From: Glycomyces paridis | Lineage (GTDB): Bacteria > Actinomycetota > Actinomycetes > Mycobacteriales > Micromonosporaceae | DNA length: 32,624 nt | Direction: 5' to 3' | NCBI RefSeq assembly: GCF_004912155.1 | Contig: NZ_STGX01000028.1 | Span: 1-32,624, forward strand | Part shown: piece after piece, positions 8,071 to 14,894 of the stretch | Layout: each line of letters begins with the position of its first letter | Numbering within the stretch: the stretch's first letter is position 1 | The notes under the pieces: model-generated | Seen by the model: only the letters and a program-made list of their open reading frames with translations | Told to the model about the DNA's origin: nothing | The model's database searches: none | Made by a program: the position numbers and the translations under genes

Positions 8071-8895
8071 TCAGCGGAAGGCCTCGGCGTGCTCGGCGGC
8101 CCACTCGGCGAAACCGCGGGCCGGGCGGCCGGTGATGCGCTCGACGGTGTCCACCACCGTCATCCCCTCCTCGGGGGTGTTCCCGAGCGCCTCGGTGAGG
8201 AAGGCGATCACGCCCTCGTTCATGCCCTCGCCGCGCCACTTCTCGTGCGCCTCTTCGACGGTGAGCTCGGTGAACTTGATCTCGCGGCCGATCGCCTCGC
8301 CCAGGACGCGGACCTTCGCGCGGATCGTGACGACCTCGGGGCCGGTGATGAGGAGCGACTCGCCCTCGTGGCCGCCTTCGAGGAGGACCCTCGCGGCGAC
8401 GGCGCCGATGTCGGCGGGGTGGACCATCGCGCTGCGGCGGTCGCCGAAGGGCTCGCGGATCGCGCCTTCGGCCTTGATCGGGGCGGCCCACCACATGAGC
8501 ACGTTCGACATGAACTCGACCGGGTGGAGGTAGGTGACCGCGATGGCGCTGGCTTCGAGGCTCTGTTCGAGCGGGCCTTCGGCGATGCCGCCGAGGACGG
8601 TTGCGCGCCGCACGCCCGCCTGCTCGGCGAGCGCCACGACCGCGGCCGGGTCGGGGATCGGGCCGTTCTGGTCCCCGGCGAAGTTGATGAAGTGGACGGC
8701 GTCGACGTCCTTGAACGCCTCGGTGAGCGTCGCGGGCTCGGCGAGGTCGCCGACGACCGCTTCGACGCCCTCGGGGAGCACGGCCTCGGGGTTGCGGGTG
8801 AGGGCGTGCAGCTCAGCGGACGGATCGAGCGCCGCCAGCTGCTCGACGACGTTGCTGCCGACGGTTCCGGTGGCTCCGGTGATCAGGATGCGCAT
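8071..8895 (-). CDS. NmrA/atypical SDR NAD(P)-binding protein
   Basis: A 274-aa atypical short-chain dehydrogenase of the NmrA/QOR2-like group. The N-terminal MRILITGATGTVGSNVVEQL is the glycine-rich NAD(P) loop (GxTGxxG). The ALTRNPEAV segment follows strand 2 with an Arg that often reads the NADP phosphate. VGDLAEPATLTEAF and the later HPVEFMSNVLMWW and HPADIGAVAARVL blocks are standard for the family. The typical SDR YxxxK is absent, as expected. Such proteins act as quinone or ketone reductases or as redox-sensing regulators. Many bacterial relatives are induced by electrophiles through a neighbouring repressor; here no repressor gene is adjacent, but two strong operators lie over its promoter. 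The ATG has GAGGAGT about seven bases upstream. Confidence 0.85.
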   Translation of the reverse strand: MRILITGATGTVGSNVVEQLAALDPSAELHALTRNPEAVLPEGVEAVVGDLAEPATLTEAFKDVDAVHFINFAGDQNGPIPDPAAVVALAEQAGVRRATVLGGIAEGPLEQSLEASAIAVTYLHPVEFMSNVLMWWAAPIKAEGAIREPFGDRRSAMVHPADIGAVAARVLLEGGHEGESLLITGPEVVTIRAKVRVLGEAIGREIKFTELTVEEAHEKWRGEGMNEGVIAFLTEALGNTPEEGMTVVDTVERITGRPARGFAEWAAEHAEAFR

Positions 8896-8921
8896 GGGGA
8901 CTCCTCGCGAAGAACATGGAA

Positions 8922-8968
8922 CGGAATGACTTGTTCCAAGTATAACAGAGCGGAACGATCTATTCCAA
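8922..8968 (-). promoter_or_regulatory. Promoter with twin operators for the NmrA-like gene
   Basis: Two 18-bp copies of one motif, read on the minus strand TTGGAATAGATCGTTCCG (8968-8951) and TTGGAACAAGTCATTCCG (8939-8922), are spaced 29 bp apart, and each is an inverted repeat GGAA-N7-TTCC. TATACT (8944-8939) fits as -10 and TTGGAA (8968-8963, inside the upstream copy) as -35, with an 18-bp spacer. One operator thus covers the -35 and the other touches the -10 and the start point, the layout of a repressor target. The regulator is not in this window. Confidence 0.75.
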
Positions 8969-8972
8969 TATC

Positions 8973-9001
8973 GGGGTCGCGAGTTCGAGTGCCGCCCGTC
9001 G
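8973..9001 (+). other. Degenerate tRNA 3'-end relic (T-arm)
   Basis: The bases GGTCGCGAGTTCGAGTGCC resemble a tRNA T-arm: variable-loop-like GGGTC, then GCGAG, the TTCGAGT loop (8984-8990) and GCCGC. Two of the five T-stem pairs are broken (positions 61 and 62 of tRNA numbering), and no D-arm, complete acceptor stem or CCA end is present. Translated in reverse it gives GGTRTRDP, the well-known artefact peptide of tRNA 3' ends. It is either a leftover of element integration at a tRNA gene or chance. A short hairpin (8993-8998 with 9005-9010) overlaps it. Confidence 0.35.
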
Positions 9002-9074
9002 AGGCGGGCGACGGCCTGTACTTCGGCAGCTGGTTCTCGTGAAACCTGTGTACCGCTCGGCGTGTCTTCCGATG

Positions 9075-9096
9075 GTATGGCTTGTACAAGTCATAC
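9075..9096 (+). promoter_or_regulatory. Toxin-antitoxin operator palindrome
   Basis: A 22-bp near-perfect palindrome (20 of 22 positions) is built of GTATG, the perfect core CTTGTACAAG (9081-9090) and CATAC. The core contains TGTACA, the hexamer described as the contact motif of the E. coli YefM-YoeB operator. It lies 10-22 bp upstream of the antitoxin start codons, so antitoxin or antitoxin-toxin complex bound here would repress the operon. Confidence 0.75.
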
Positions 9097-9117
9097 GGTT
9101 GTGGCATGGTTGATGTC

Positions 9118-9393
9118 ATGAATGAGATATCGGTCGGTGAACTGCGGATTCACCTCGCGGACGTGCTCAACGAGGTGGCCTACACCGGCGCCCGTACGGT
9201 CATCACTCGCGCGGGGAAGCGAATCGCGGCGGTGGTGCCGATCGATGAGGCCGACATGCTCGAAGAGGCTGAGGACGCCTATCTGAACCTGCTCGCCGAC
9301 CAGTCCGAGGAAGCGCAGGGCGGGAAGCCCCGAAAGACGCTGGCTGAAGTACTCGCCGAGTACGCCGAGGATTTCGGCGAGGGCAAAGCGTGA
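9118..9393 (+). CDS. YefM/Phd-family antitoxin
   Basis: A 91-aa antitoxin. The N-terminal MNEISVGELRIHLADVLNEVAYTGARTVITRAGKRIAAVVP is the Phd/YefM DNA-binding fold: a strand, the ELRIHLADVLNEV helix and the RTVITRAGKRIAAVVPIDE hairpin. The C-terminal ~45 residues are acidic and helical and would wrap the toxin. Starts at ATG 9106 (adds four residues) or TTG 9082 are also in frame; TTG 9082 lies inside the operator, so 9118 or 9106 is preferred, and no start has a good ribosome site. The stop codon overlaps the toxin start by GTGA, a classic TA arrangement that couples translation. Third-position G/C is lower than in neighbouring genes, in keeping with a mobile module. Confidence 0.9.
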   Translation: MNEISVGELRIHLADVLNEVAYTGARTVITRAGKRIAAVVPIDEADMLEEAEDAYLNLLADQSEEAQGGKPRKTLAEVLAEYAEDFGEGKA

Positions 9394-9680
9394 CCGATCT
9401 GCAATACCGTGTGGAGTTCAACGAGGAGGCGCAGAAGCAACTTGCCAAGCTCGATAAGCCGGTGCGGACCCGAGTCGTTCTCGCGCTCGACAAACTCCAG
9501 TCGAATCCACGCCCAGACGGCGTCAAGAAGCTCAAGGGGCACGATGACAGGTGGCGCATCCGCGTCGGCGACTGGCGTGTCGTCTACCGGATCGATGACG
9601 GGGTGCTCATCGTCATCGTGATCGGCATCGGCATCGGCATCGGCATCGGTCACCGAAGCAGCGTCTACAAGGGGAAATAG
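9390..9680 (+). CDS. RelE/ParE-superfamily toxin with Ile-Gly repeat tail
   Basis: A 96-aa toxin. The opening MTDLQYRVEFNEEAQKQLAKLDKPVRTRVVLALDKL, then VKKLKGHDDRWRIRVGDWRVVYRIDD, is the RelE fold: helical hairpin, then Lys/Arg-rich strands, with KLKG, RIRVGDWRVVY and the C-terminal HRSSVY giving the basic and Tyr residues used by ribosome-dependent RelE mRNA endonucleases. Normally the DDGVLIVIV strand runs straight into GHR..VY. Here five Ile-Gly dipeptides (78-87) are inserted before His88-Arg89, encoded by five copies of ATCGGY. The gene starts at GTG, overlapping the antitoxin stop. The added residues may displace the catalytic C-terminus, so activity is uncertain. Confidence 0.9.
   Translation: MTDLQYRVEFNEEAQKQLAKLDKPVRTRVVLALDKLQSNPRPDGVKKLKGHDDRWRIRVGDWRVVYRIDDGVLIVIVIGIGIGIGIGHRSSVYKGK
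9621..9650 (+). repeat. Hexanucleotide tandem repeat (ATCGGY)x5
   Basis: Four exact ATCGGC units and one ATCGGT lie in frame near the toxin 3' end and encode (Ile-Gly)5. A 6-bp unit changes length without shifting frame. Confidence 0.97.
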
Positions 9681-9685
9681 AGGAT

Positions 9686-9737
9686 TCTGAACAACGCGGT
9701 GGCGGACCCGGGCGGGTTCGCCACCGCGTTGTTCAGA
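9686..9737. terminator. Bidirectional terminator between toxin and ESX-like gene
   Basis: A perfect 19-bp hairpin (9686-9704 with 9719-9737) with a 14-nt GC-rich loop that can itself pair. Its right arm contains the stop codon of the leftward gene at 9733. It ends both converging transcripts. Confidence 0.9.
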
Positions 9738-9993
9738 TCGAGTTGGCGTACTGCTCTAGGGAGTCGGCGCCGCCTTGGAAGAGGGTGAGGGCTTCGTCGA
9801 GGCGGTCTTTGGCCTGCTGCCATTGGGAGAGGGCTTCGGCGGGGAGGGGGCTGGCGGTGTCCTGGGTGGCGGCGGTGGCGGCGCCGATGGCGGTGTCGGC
9901 CTGGGATTGGGCGCCGCCGACGGCGCCCATGGCCTCCTGGACCTGCTCGATGGCGCCTTGGATCTGCGCCTTGATCTCGGCCGGGCTCGACAT
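9733..9993 (-). CDS. Small helical protein, ESX/WXG100-like
   Basis: An 86-aa acidic, Cys-free, all-helical protein. Two long helices (about 5-45 and 52-83) are joined near SPLPAEALSQWQQ. This helix-turn-helix hairpin with a Trp close to the turn recalls WXG100/ESX-type or DUF6244-type actinobacterial small proteins, but the exact WxG is absent (WQQ instead). No secretion ATPase, LXG toxin or partner is adjacent. GAGGAG precedes the ATG. Function unknown; the coding call rests on frame bias, a good ribosome site and a precise terminator. Confidence 0.75.
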   Translation of the reverse strand: MSSPAEIKAQIQGAIEQVQEAMGAVGGAQSQADTAIGAATAATQDTASPLPAEALSQWQQAKDRLDEALTLFQGGADSLEQYANSI

Positions 9994-10051
9994 GGGGAGG
10001 CTCCTCTCGGGGGGACTGCGCTGTCTCCGTTCAACATAGAGGGCGTCGGGG

Positions 10052-10072
10052 CGCGCGGGGGCGTGCCGCGCG
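10052..10072 (-). terminator. Weak hairpin after the MFS gene
   Basis: A 7-bp GC hairpin (10052-10058 with 10066-10072) lies just past the MFS stop codon. It has no T tract, so its role is only possible. Confidence 0.3.
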
Positions 10073-10078
10073 GGCGGT

Positions 10079-11527
10079 TCAGGCCGCGGCGGCGACCGGG
10101 ACGGGTTCGGGTTCCGGTTCGGCGGCTTTGCGGCCGGGGAGGAACGCGGCGACGGCGAGGGCGACGAGGGCGGCGCCGGAGGCGATGCCGAGGATGAGCC
10201 GGAACGCGTCCTGGGTCGGCAGCGGGACGCCGCCGAAGTCGGCGGTCATGTGGGCGAGGATGACGCCGGCGACGGCGCTGGAGACCGAGGTGCCGATGGA
10301 GCGCATGAGCGTGTTCAGGCTGTTGGCGGCGGCGGTCTCGGAGACCGGCGTGGCGCCGATGATGAGGGCGGGCATCGCGCCGTAGGCGAGGCCCATTCCC
10401 GCGCCCATGATCGCGGCGACGGCCACGAGCTGCCAGATCTCGGCCATGAAGACCGCGGCGAGCGCGTAGGCGGCGGCGACGATGACGGCGCCGGCCATGA
10501 GGGTCGTCTTGGGGCCCCGGCTGTTGGTGATGCGCGCCGAGATCGGGGACATGGCCATCATGACGAGCCCGGAGGGGGCCATGACGAGGCCGACGGTGAG
10601 CATCGACTGCCCGAAGCCGACGCCGGTGGCCTCGGGGAGCTGGAGCAGCTGGGGGAGGACCAGCGACATGGCGAGCATCGCGAAGCCGAAGACCACCGAG
10701 GCGAGGTTGGTGACGAGCACTTGGCGGCGCACGGTCGTCCGCAGGTCGACCAGCGGTTGGCGTGCGCGCAGTTCCCATGCGCCCCAGGCCAGAAGGATGA
10801 CAACGGCGGCGATGGCGAGGCCGAGCGTGGGCGCGCTGGTCCAGCCCCAGTCGGCGCCCTTGGAGATCGCCAGGAGCATTGCGAAGAGCCCGGCGGAGAG
10901 GCCGAGTGCGCCGACGAGGTCGAAGCGGCCGCCCGAGCGCACGTCCGATTCGGGGACGATCGCGGCGACGAGCCCGAGGCAGGCCAGGCCCGCGCCGGCG
11001 GCGACCCAGAAGAGGACGTGCCAGTCGGCGTGGTCGGCGAGCAGGGCGGCGGCCGGGAGGCCGAGTGCGCCGCCGATGCCGAGGGAGGCGCTCATGAGGG
11101 CCATCGCCCCGGCGAGGCGGGCCTTGGGCAGTTCGTCGCGCATGATGCTGATGCCCAGGGGGATCACGCCGGCGGCGAGGCCTTGGAGCGCGCGTCCGGC
11201 GATGAAGACCGGGAGGTTCGCGCGGAGCGCGGCGACGACCGACCCGGCGGTGAGGAGGCCGAGGCTCACCAGCAGCATCCGGCGCTTGCCGAACATGTCG
11301 CCGAGGCGGCCGACGACGGGCGTGGCGATGGCGCCGGCCAGGAGGGTCGCGGTGACGGCCCACGAGGTGTCGGCGGCGGAGGCGTCGAGCAGTTCGGGGA
11401 GTTCGGGCAGGAGCGGGATGACGAAGGTCTGCATGAGCGAGACCACGATCCCGGCGAAGGCGAGGACGGCGATGACGCCGTTCGGCTTCGCGGCGCGCGT
11501 GGCCGAGGGCGCGGGTGCCTGTGACAT
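10079..11527 (-). CDS. MFS drug-efflux transporter (DHA2-like)
   Basis: A 482-aa membrane protein with 12-14 hydrophobic segments from residue ~18 to ~465. The MFS loop-2/3 signature GRLGDMFGKRRML sits after TM2, and the TM5-like motif GxxxGPxxGG is represented by SLGIGGALGLPAAALLADHADWHVLFW, typical of drug:H+ antiporters. The C-terminus is a short Pro/Glu/Ala tail. It probably exports a toxic organic compound across the plasma membrane. It is transcribed divergently from a TetR gene with one operator between them, so the TetR protein is its likely repressor and the exported compound the likely inducer. Confidence 0.9.
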   Translation of the reverse strand: MSQAPAPSATRAAKPNGVIAVLAFAGIVVSLMQTFVIPLLPELPELLDASAADTSWAVTATLLAGAIATPVVGRLGDMFGKRRMLLVSLGLLTAGSVVAALRANLPVFIAGRALQGLAAGVIPLGISIMRDELPKARLAGAMALMSASLGIGGALGLPAAALLADHADWHVLFWVAAGAGLACLGLVAAIVPESDVRSGGRFDLVGALGLSAGLFAMLLAISKGADWGWTSAPTLGLAIAAVVILLAWGAWELRARQPLVDLRTTVRRQVLVTNLASVVFGFAMLAMSLVLPQLLQLPEATGVGFGQSMLTVGLVMAPSGLVMMAMSPISARITNSRGPKTTLMAGAVIVAAAYALAAVFMAEIWQLVAVAAIMGAGMGLAYGAMPALIIGATPVSETAAANSLNTLMRSIGTSVSSAVAGVILAHMTADFGGVPLPTQDAFRLILGIASGAALVALAVAAFLPGRKAAEPEPEPVPVAAAA

Positions 11528-11571
11528 CGGTCGGTGTTCCGTCCTGTTGGCGGTGTTGGCCCGCTAATATT

Positions 11572-11591
11572 AAGTCAGGTGCTTGACTTAC
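11572..11591. promoter_or_regulatory. TetR-type operator between MFS and TetR genes
   Basis: The inverted repeat TAAGTCA-N6-TGACTTA lies in the 109-bp divergent intergenic region, next to AT-rich TAATATTAAG (11567-11576). A single site can control both promoters. It is a textbook local-repressor layout. Confidence 0.85.
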
Positions 11592-11636
11592 GGCTAGCGC
11601 TGCAGGTTTAATGAGGGTCACACCAGAGGAGGCGCA

Positions 11637-12278
11637 ATGACCGGCACGACGAGGGCGGCGCGCGTCGCGGCCACCCGCGAGACGATCCTGTCCGCCGCCG
11701 AACGGCTCTTCGCCGAGCACGGCGTCGCCGCCGTCTCCGGCCGCCAGATCTCCGAGGCCGCCGGCCAGGGCAACAACACCGCCGTCGGCTACCACTTCGG
11801 CGCCAAGGCCGACCTCGTGCGCGCGATCGTGCTTCGGCACCGCGAGCCCATCGAGCGCCTGCGCGTCGCCCGCATCGCGGCCGTCGGCGCGACCGGCGGG
11901 CTCCGCGACTGGGTCGAGTGCTTCGTGCTCCCGACCATGGACCACCTCGGCTCCCTCGGCGACCCGACCTGGTTCGCGCGCTTCGCCGCCCAGGTCCTGA
12001 CCGACCCCGGCCTGCGCCCAATCGTCGAAGAGGAGGCGTTCGCGGCCTCCTCACTCCGGCACGTCAAGTCCGGCCTCGACCGGTGCCTTGCCGACCTGCC
12101 GCCCCGGGTGCGCGCCGAACGCGACGAGATGGTGCGCGAGCTCATGATCATCGTCCCTGCCGTCCGCGAATCGGCCCTCGCCGCTGGCGCCCCCACCGCC
12201 CGCGCCACCTGGCACGACGCGGGCGCCGGCCTCGTCGACGCGATCGTCGGCCTCTACCTCGCCGACGTCACCGCTTGA
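11637..12278 (+). CDS. TetR-family repressor of the MFS gene
   Basis: A 213-aa regulator. Residues ~8-60 are the TetR DNA-binding domain: AATRETILSAAERLFAEHGV, then AVSGRQISEAAGQGNNTAVGYHFGAKADLVRAIV, where the recognition helix is followed by the usual Y-H-F-G-x-K. The C-terminal domain (about 75-205) is helical and would bind the inducer. AGAGGAGG lies eight bases upstream of the ATG. Its target is probably the 11572-11591 palindrome, giving self-control and control of the efflux gene. Confidence 0.93.
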   Translation: MTGTTRAARVAATRETILSAAERLFAEHGVAAVSGRQISEAAGQGNNTAVGYHFGAKADLVRAIVLRHREPIERLRVARIAAVGATGGLRDWVECFVLPTMDHLGSLGDPTWFARFAAQVLTDPGLRPIVEEEAFAASSLRHVKSGLDRCLADLPPRVRAERDEMVRELMIIVPAVRESALAAGAPTARATWHDAGAGLVDAIVGLYLADVTA

Positions 12279-12294
12279 ATCCCTGGGCCGCAAG

Positions 12295-12330
12295 CGAAAA
12301 GGACCCGGCGGCCTCGCCGGGTCCTTTTCG
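12295..12330. terminator. Bidirectional terminator
   Basis: A perfect 16-bp hairpin (12295-12310 with 12315-12330, loop GCCT) with CGAAAAGG/CCTTTTCG outer arms, between converging genes whose stop codons are 17 and 6 nt away. Confidence 0.92.
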
Positions 12331-12335
12331 GTCGG

Positions 12336-13256
12336 TCAGGCGAAGGTCGTGGCCAGGAGGGCCGCCACCACTGCGTCGTACTCGGCGTCGGCCGATTCGG
12401 GGATCCAGGCTTGGGCGTAGAGGGCGTTGACGCCGTCGACGTCGACCAGGAAGGTGATGACCCGCTCGGACTTGTCGGGGCTGAGTTCGGTGGAGTCCCA
12501 GGAGGCGGTGGCCTCGCCGAGGACCGCCGGGCGTCCGTCCACGGTGGTCTCGGTGATCTGCGGGACGGAGACGATGCCGTTCACGCCGCTCGCGGCCGAC
12601 TGCTCCGACCAGAACGAGGTCAGCTCGGTGGCGATCTCGGTCATCGCGGCGCTGTCGTACGGCAGGTCGGCGACGTTGTAGGTGCCGATGAGGATGTTCG
12701 CGAACCAGCTCTCCTCGTACTGGATCACGTAGATGCTCATGTCGTTCAGGTCGGCGCCCTCGGAGCCGGGGCCCTCACGCAGTTCCCAGGTGTCGCTGGG
12801 GACGGGGGTCTGAGAGCCCACGGACGCGACCGGGATCATCGCGCCGGAGGACTCGAAGGCCGGCGCCTCCTCGGTGGTCGCTTCGGCTTCCGGTGCGGCG
12901 CTTGAGGTCTCCTCGCCTGAGGTGACGGCTTCGAAGGCCGCGTCGCCGCCCTCGTCGTCGCCGCCGAGCAGGAAGTACCCCGCCGCACCCGCGCCCGCGA
13001 TGAGGACCACCACGAGCACGATGAGCAGGTAGCGGAACGGACTCGCCGGCGGCGGCGGGGCGACGGGCATGTCCGCGGGTGCATACGGGCCGTACGGGAC
13101 CGGCTGCATCTGCACGGTGTTCGGCGGAACCGGGTGGGCCTGCGGCAGGAGGTCGGGCCGGGCCTCGATGCTGGGCTGGGTGGGCGGCTGCTGCGGGGGC
13201 TCGCTGGGCGTGGGGGGCAACGCCGAAGGGGCGTTCTCACTTGGGGGGTCGATCAC
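12336..13256 (-). CDS. Pro-rich membrane-anchored extracellular protein
   Basis: A 306-aa protein. Residues 1-73 are a cytoplasmic Pro/Gln/Ala-rich disordered tail. One transmembrane helix follows at 75-97 (PFRYLLIVLVVVLIAGAGAAGYFLLGG). After a Glu/Ala/Thr-rich linker (100-140) comes a ~165-residue extracellular domain with IYVIQYEESWFANILIGTYNV and SERVITFLVDVDGVNALYAQAW. Fold and topology resemble mycobacterial Apa/LpqN-type surface proteins, but only loosely; I do not assign a family. It starts at GTG with AGGA seven bases upstream. It faces the next gene across a short intergenic gap, and both encode anchored secreted proteins, so they may be related in function. Confidence 0.75.
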   Translation of the reverse strand: MIDPPSENAPSALPPTPSEPPQQPPTQPSIEARPDLLPQAHPVPPNTVQMQPVPYGPYAPADMPVAPPPPASPFRYLLIVLVVVLIAGAGAAGYFLLGGDDEGGDAAFEAVTSGEETSSAAPEAEATTEEAPAFESSGAMIPVASVGSQTPVPSDTWELREGPGSEGADLNDMSIYVIQYEESWFANILIGTYNVADLPYDSAAMTEIATELTSFWSEQSAASGVNGIVSVPQITETTVDGRPAVLGEATASWDSTELSPDKSERVITFLVDVDGVNALYAQAWIPESADAEYDAVVAALLATTFA

Positions 13257-13269
13257 GTCGGCATCCTAT

Positions 13270-14055
13270 ATGAACAAAGTGACCGATCGGGATAACCCGC
13301 TCAACCAGCGGGAACCCGGCCTCCTTGCGGACCGGCCACGGCCGCGTTCGGGGTCCGCATCCGCTCGCCGGAAGCAATACACTTTGCTCACTGCCCTCGC
13401 CTCACAACTGGAGACCCCGCTGCGCCCCCTCGGCTTCCGACTCCCGTCCGCGCGTGCCCGCGCCGGCGGACTGTTCCTTGCGTTCCTGCTCTTCGCCGGA
13501 ACCGGCATCTACCTCCGAGTCCAGGACGAACCGCCACCGGAGCCGACCACGATCGGCGATGTGGTGCGCCCCGACTTCGTCGGCACCCTGCCGACCCCGA
13601 TCGGACTGGAGGAATGGCGGGAGGCGTTGGCGCCGTTCGATCTTGAGTGGGTGGACGACGGTGCGCGGCAGACCGAAAGGCCCAGTGCGATGCTCGTCTT
13701 CGACGACGAGTTCGACTCCTACGCCATCGGGAGTCGGCACCTCGGGATGACGGAGCTGACCGCGGCCATCGGCTTCGAAGGCGACGAGGTCGCCTGGTTC
13801 GCCTGCCACGCGTTCGGACCGACGGACGAATTCTCCGCCCTGTTCTTCGGAACCTGCTTCTATGCCGCCGCGATCACCGGAGTCGACACGGCTGCGGCCC
13901 TGGACTGGATCGCGACGACGCTCGCCACCGAGGGTGAAGCGGGCAGGCTGTTCTCGCGGGCCGAAGCCTTCTGCCCGGCGGTGCTTCAGGCGACCAAGAT
14001 CCACGGTGATGCTGTGAACGCCCAGATCACCATCGCCGCACTCCCGGAATGCTGA
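13270..14055 (+). CDS. Unrecognised single-pass membrane protein
   Basis: A 261-aa protein from the ATG at 13270. A basic N-terminus is followed by one hydrophobic helix (66-82, GGLFLAFLLFAGTGIYL) and an extracellular ~175-residue domain with paired cysteines (WFACHAFG and FGTCFYAA, then AFCPAV and the last residue PEC), suggesting two disulfides. The first ~38 codons have weak third-position G/C and no ribosome site. TTG 13384, preceded by GGAAG nine bases earlier, is an equally good start and would leave a more normal divergent promoter region. No family is recognised. Its end overlaps or abuts the next gene, so the two form an operon. Confidence 0.65.
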   Translation: MNKVTDRDNPLNQREPGLLADRPRPRSGSASARRKQYTLLTALASQLETPLRPLGFRLPSARARAGGLFLAFLLFAGTGIYLRVQDEPPPEPTTIGDVVRPDFVGTLPTPIGLEEWREALAPFDLEWVDDGARQTERPSAMLVFDDEFDSYAIGSRHLGMTELTAAIGFEGDEVAWFACHAFGPTDEFSALFFGTCFYAAAITGVDTAAALDWIATTLATEGEAGRLFSRAEAFCPAVLQATKIHGDAVNAQITIAALPEC

Positions 14056-14066
14056 GGACTTTCGAT

Positions 14067-14894
14067 ATGCGTGACGCGATCCGCCGATTCGGCCCGGTCC
14101 TGTTCTGGCAGTATGCATGGCTCCTGGCGGTCGTCCTGCCGATCGGAATGCTGGCCGCGTGGATTGCGAGCGGGGGATCCATCTCGGAGTTCCTCTGCGC
14201 AATCGGTATGACGATCACTGCCATGTTCGGCCTGCTGTTCTCGAAGAGCTTCCGGGCGTTCGCAGACGGTGGACGGCTCGGGCGGATCAGCATTCCGGAG
14301 GCACTGCGGATCCCCGAAGGCATGACCAACCTGTTCGTGACTCCTTTGCTTTTCTCACTGATCGTCCCGGCCCAGGCGATCCAGCCCCAGATCGCCTCCC
14401 GACCCGGCTTCTCCGCCGCGCTGATGGTGGCTTCATGGCATGGAATGATGATTTTGACCTGGGTGATGTGGGCCTTCGGAGGGCTTCGAACCGACAACGA
14501 TGCCATCGGGCCCCGAACCGATCCCGGACCGGGGCGCACCCGTTCGAGGTTCGCGGGGATGGAAGACGGCACCACGTCGGTCGAGGTCGAACCGAGCGAG
14601 GCTCTCACACTGTCCGAGGCCGTAAAAGACGTCTTGGAGGCGCAGTACCTCCCGCCGGTCCGGGGCGGGCGGCGCGAGTGGACCGTGCTCGTGGACGGCG
14701 AGGCGGTCGGCGTGGTGACGCAGAGCTGGGAGCATCCGAGGTTCTGGCGGCCGGTCGAGTGGTCGGCCGACCCGAAGACGCCGTTCGAAGGACGCGAGGT
14801 GTCGTTCCGGTTCAAGCCGCCGACGACGACGTTGCGCGACCAGATCGCCCGCGCGGGGTGGGCCGACCTCTCGAAGGGTCAGGAGCGCCAGTAG
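14067..14894 (+). CDS. Unrecognised four-helix membrane protein with soluble tail
   Basis: A 275-aa protein with predicted membrane helices at about 13-34, 39-58, 88-106 and 115-137 and a ~130-residue cytoplasmic tail (TTSVEVEPSEALTLSEAVKDVLEAQYLPPVRGGRREWTVLVDG...) of mixed alpha/beta character. The ATG at 14067 has GAGGA eight bases upstream; an ATG at 14049 would overlap the preceding gene by seven bases. Third-position G/C is lower than in most neighbours. Its last 16 bases overlap the 3' end of the leftward siderophore-interacting gene. No family is recognised. Confidence 0.7.
   Translation: MRDAIRRFGPVLFWQYAWLLAVVLPIGMLAAWIASGGSISEFLCAIGMTITAMFGLLFSKSFRAFADGGRLGRISIPEALRIPEGMTNLFVTPLLFSLIVPAQAIQPQIASRPGFSAALMVASWHGMMILTWVMWAFGGLRTDNDAIGPRTDPGPGRTRSRFAGMEDGTTSVEVEPSEALTLSEAVKDVLEAQYLPPVRGGRREWTVLVDGEAVGVVTQSWEHPRFWRPVEWSADPKTPFEGREVSFRFKPPTTTLRDQIARAGWADLSKGQERQ

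Noticed and set aside
8973-9010. Functional tRNA gene
   Set aside because: No D-arm, no acceptor stem and two broken T-stem pairs.
8883-9119. 78-aa minus-strand frame containing GGTRTRDP
   Set aside because: This peptide is the common artefact of translating a tRNA T-arm region; it crosses the operators and has no coding bias.
9621-9650. Sequencing or assembly artefact in the toxin gene
   Set aside because: The repeat stays in frame and the downstream HR..VY tail and stop are intact; it cannot be fully excluded without reads.
9756-11945. 729-aa minus-strand frame over the ESX-like, MFS and TetR genes
   Set aside because: Crosses three well-supported genes and both intergenic operators.
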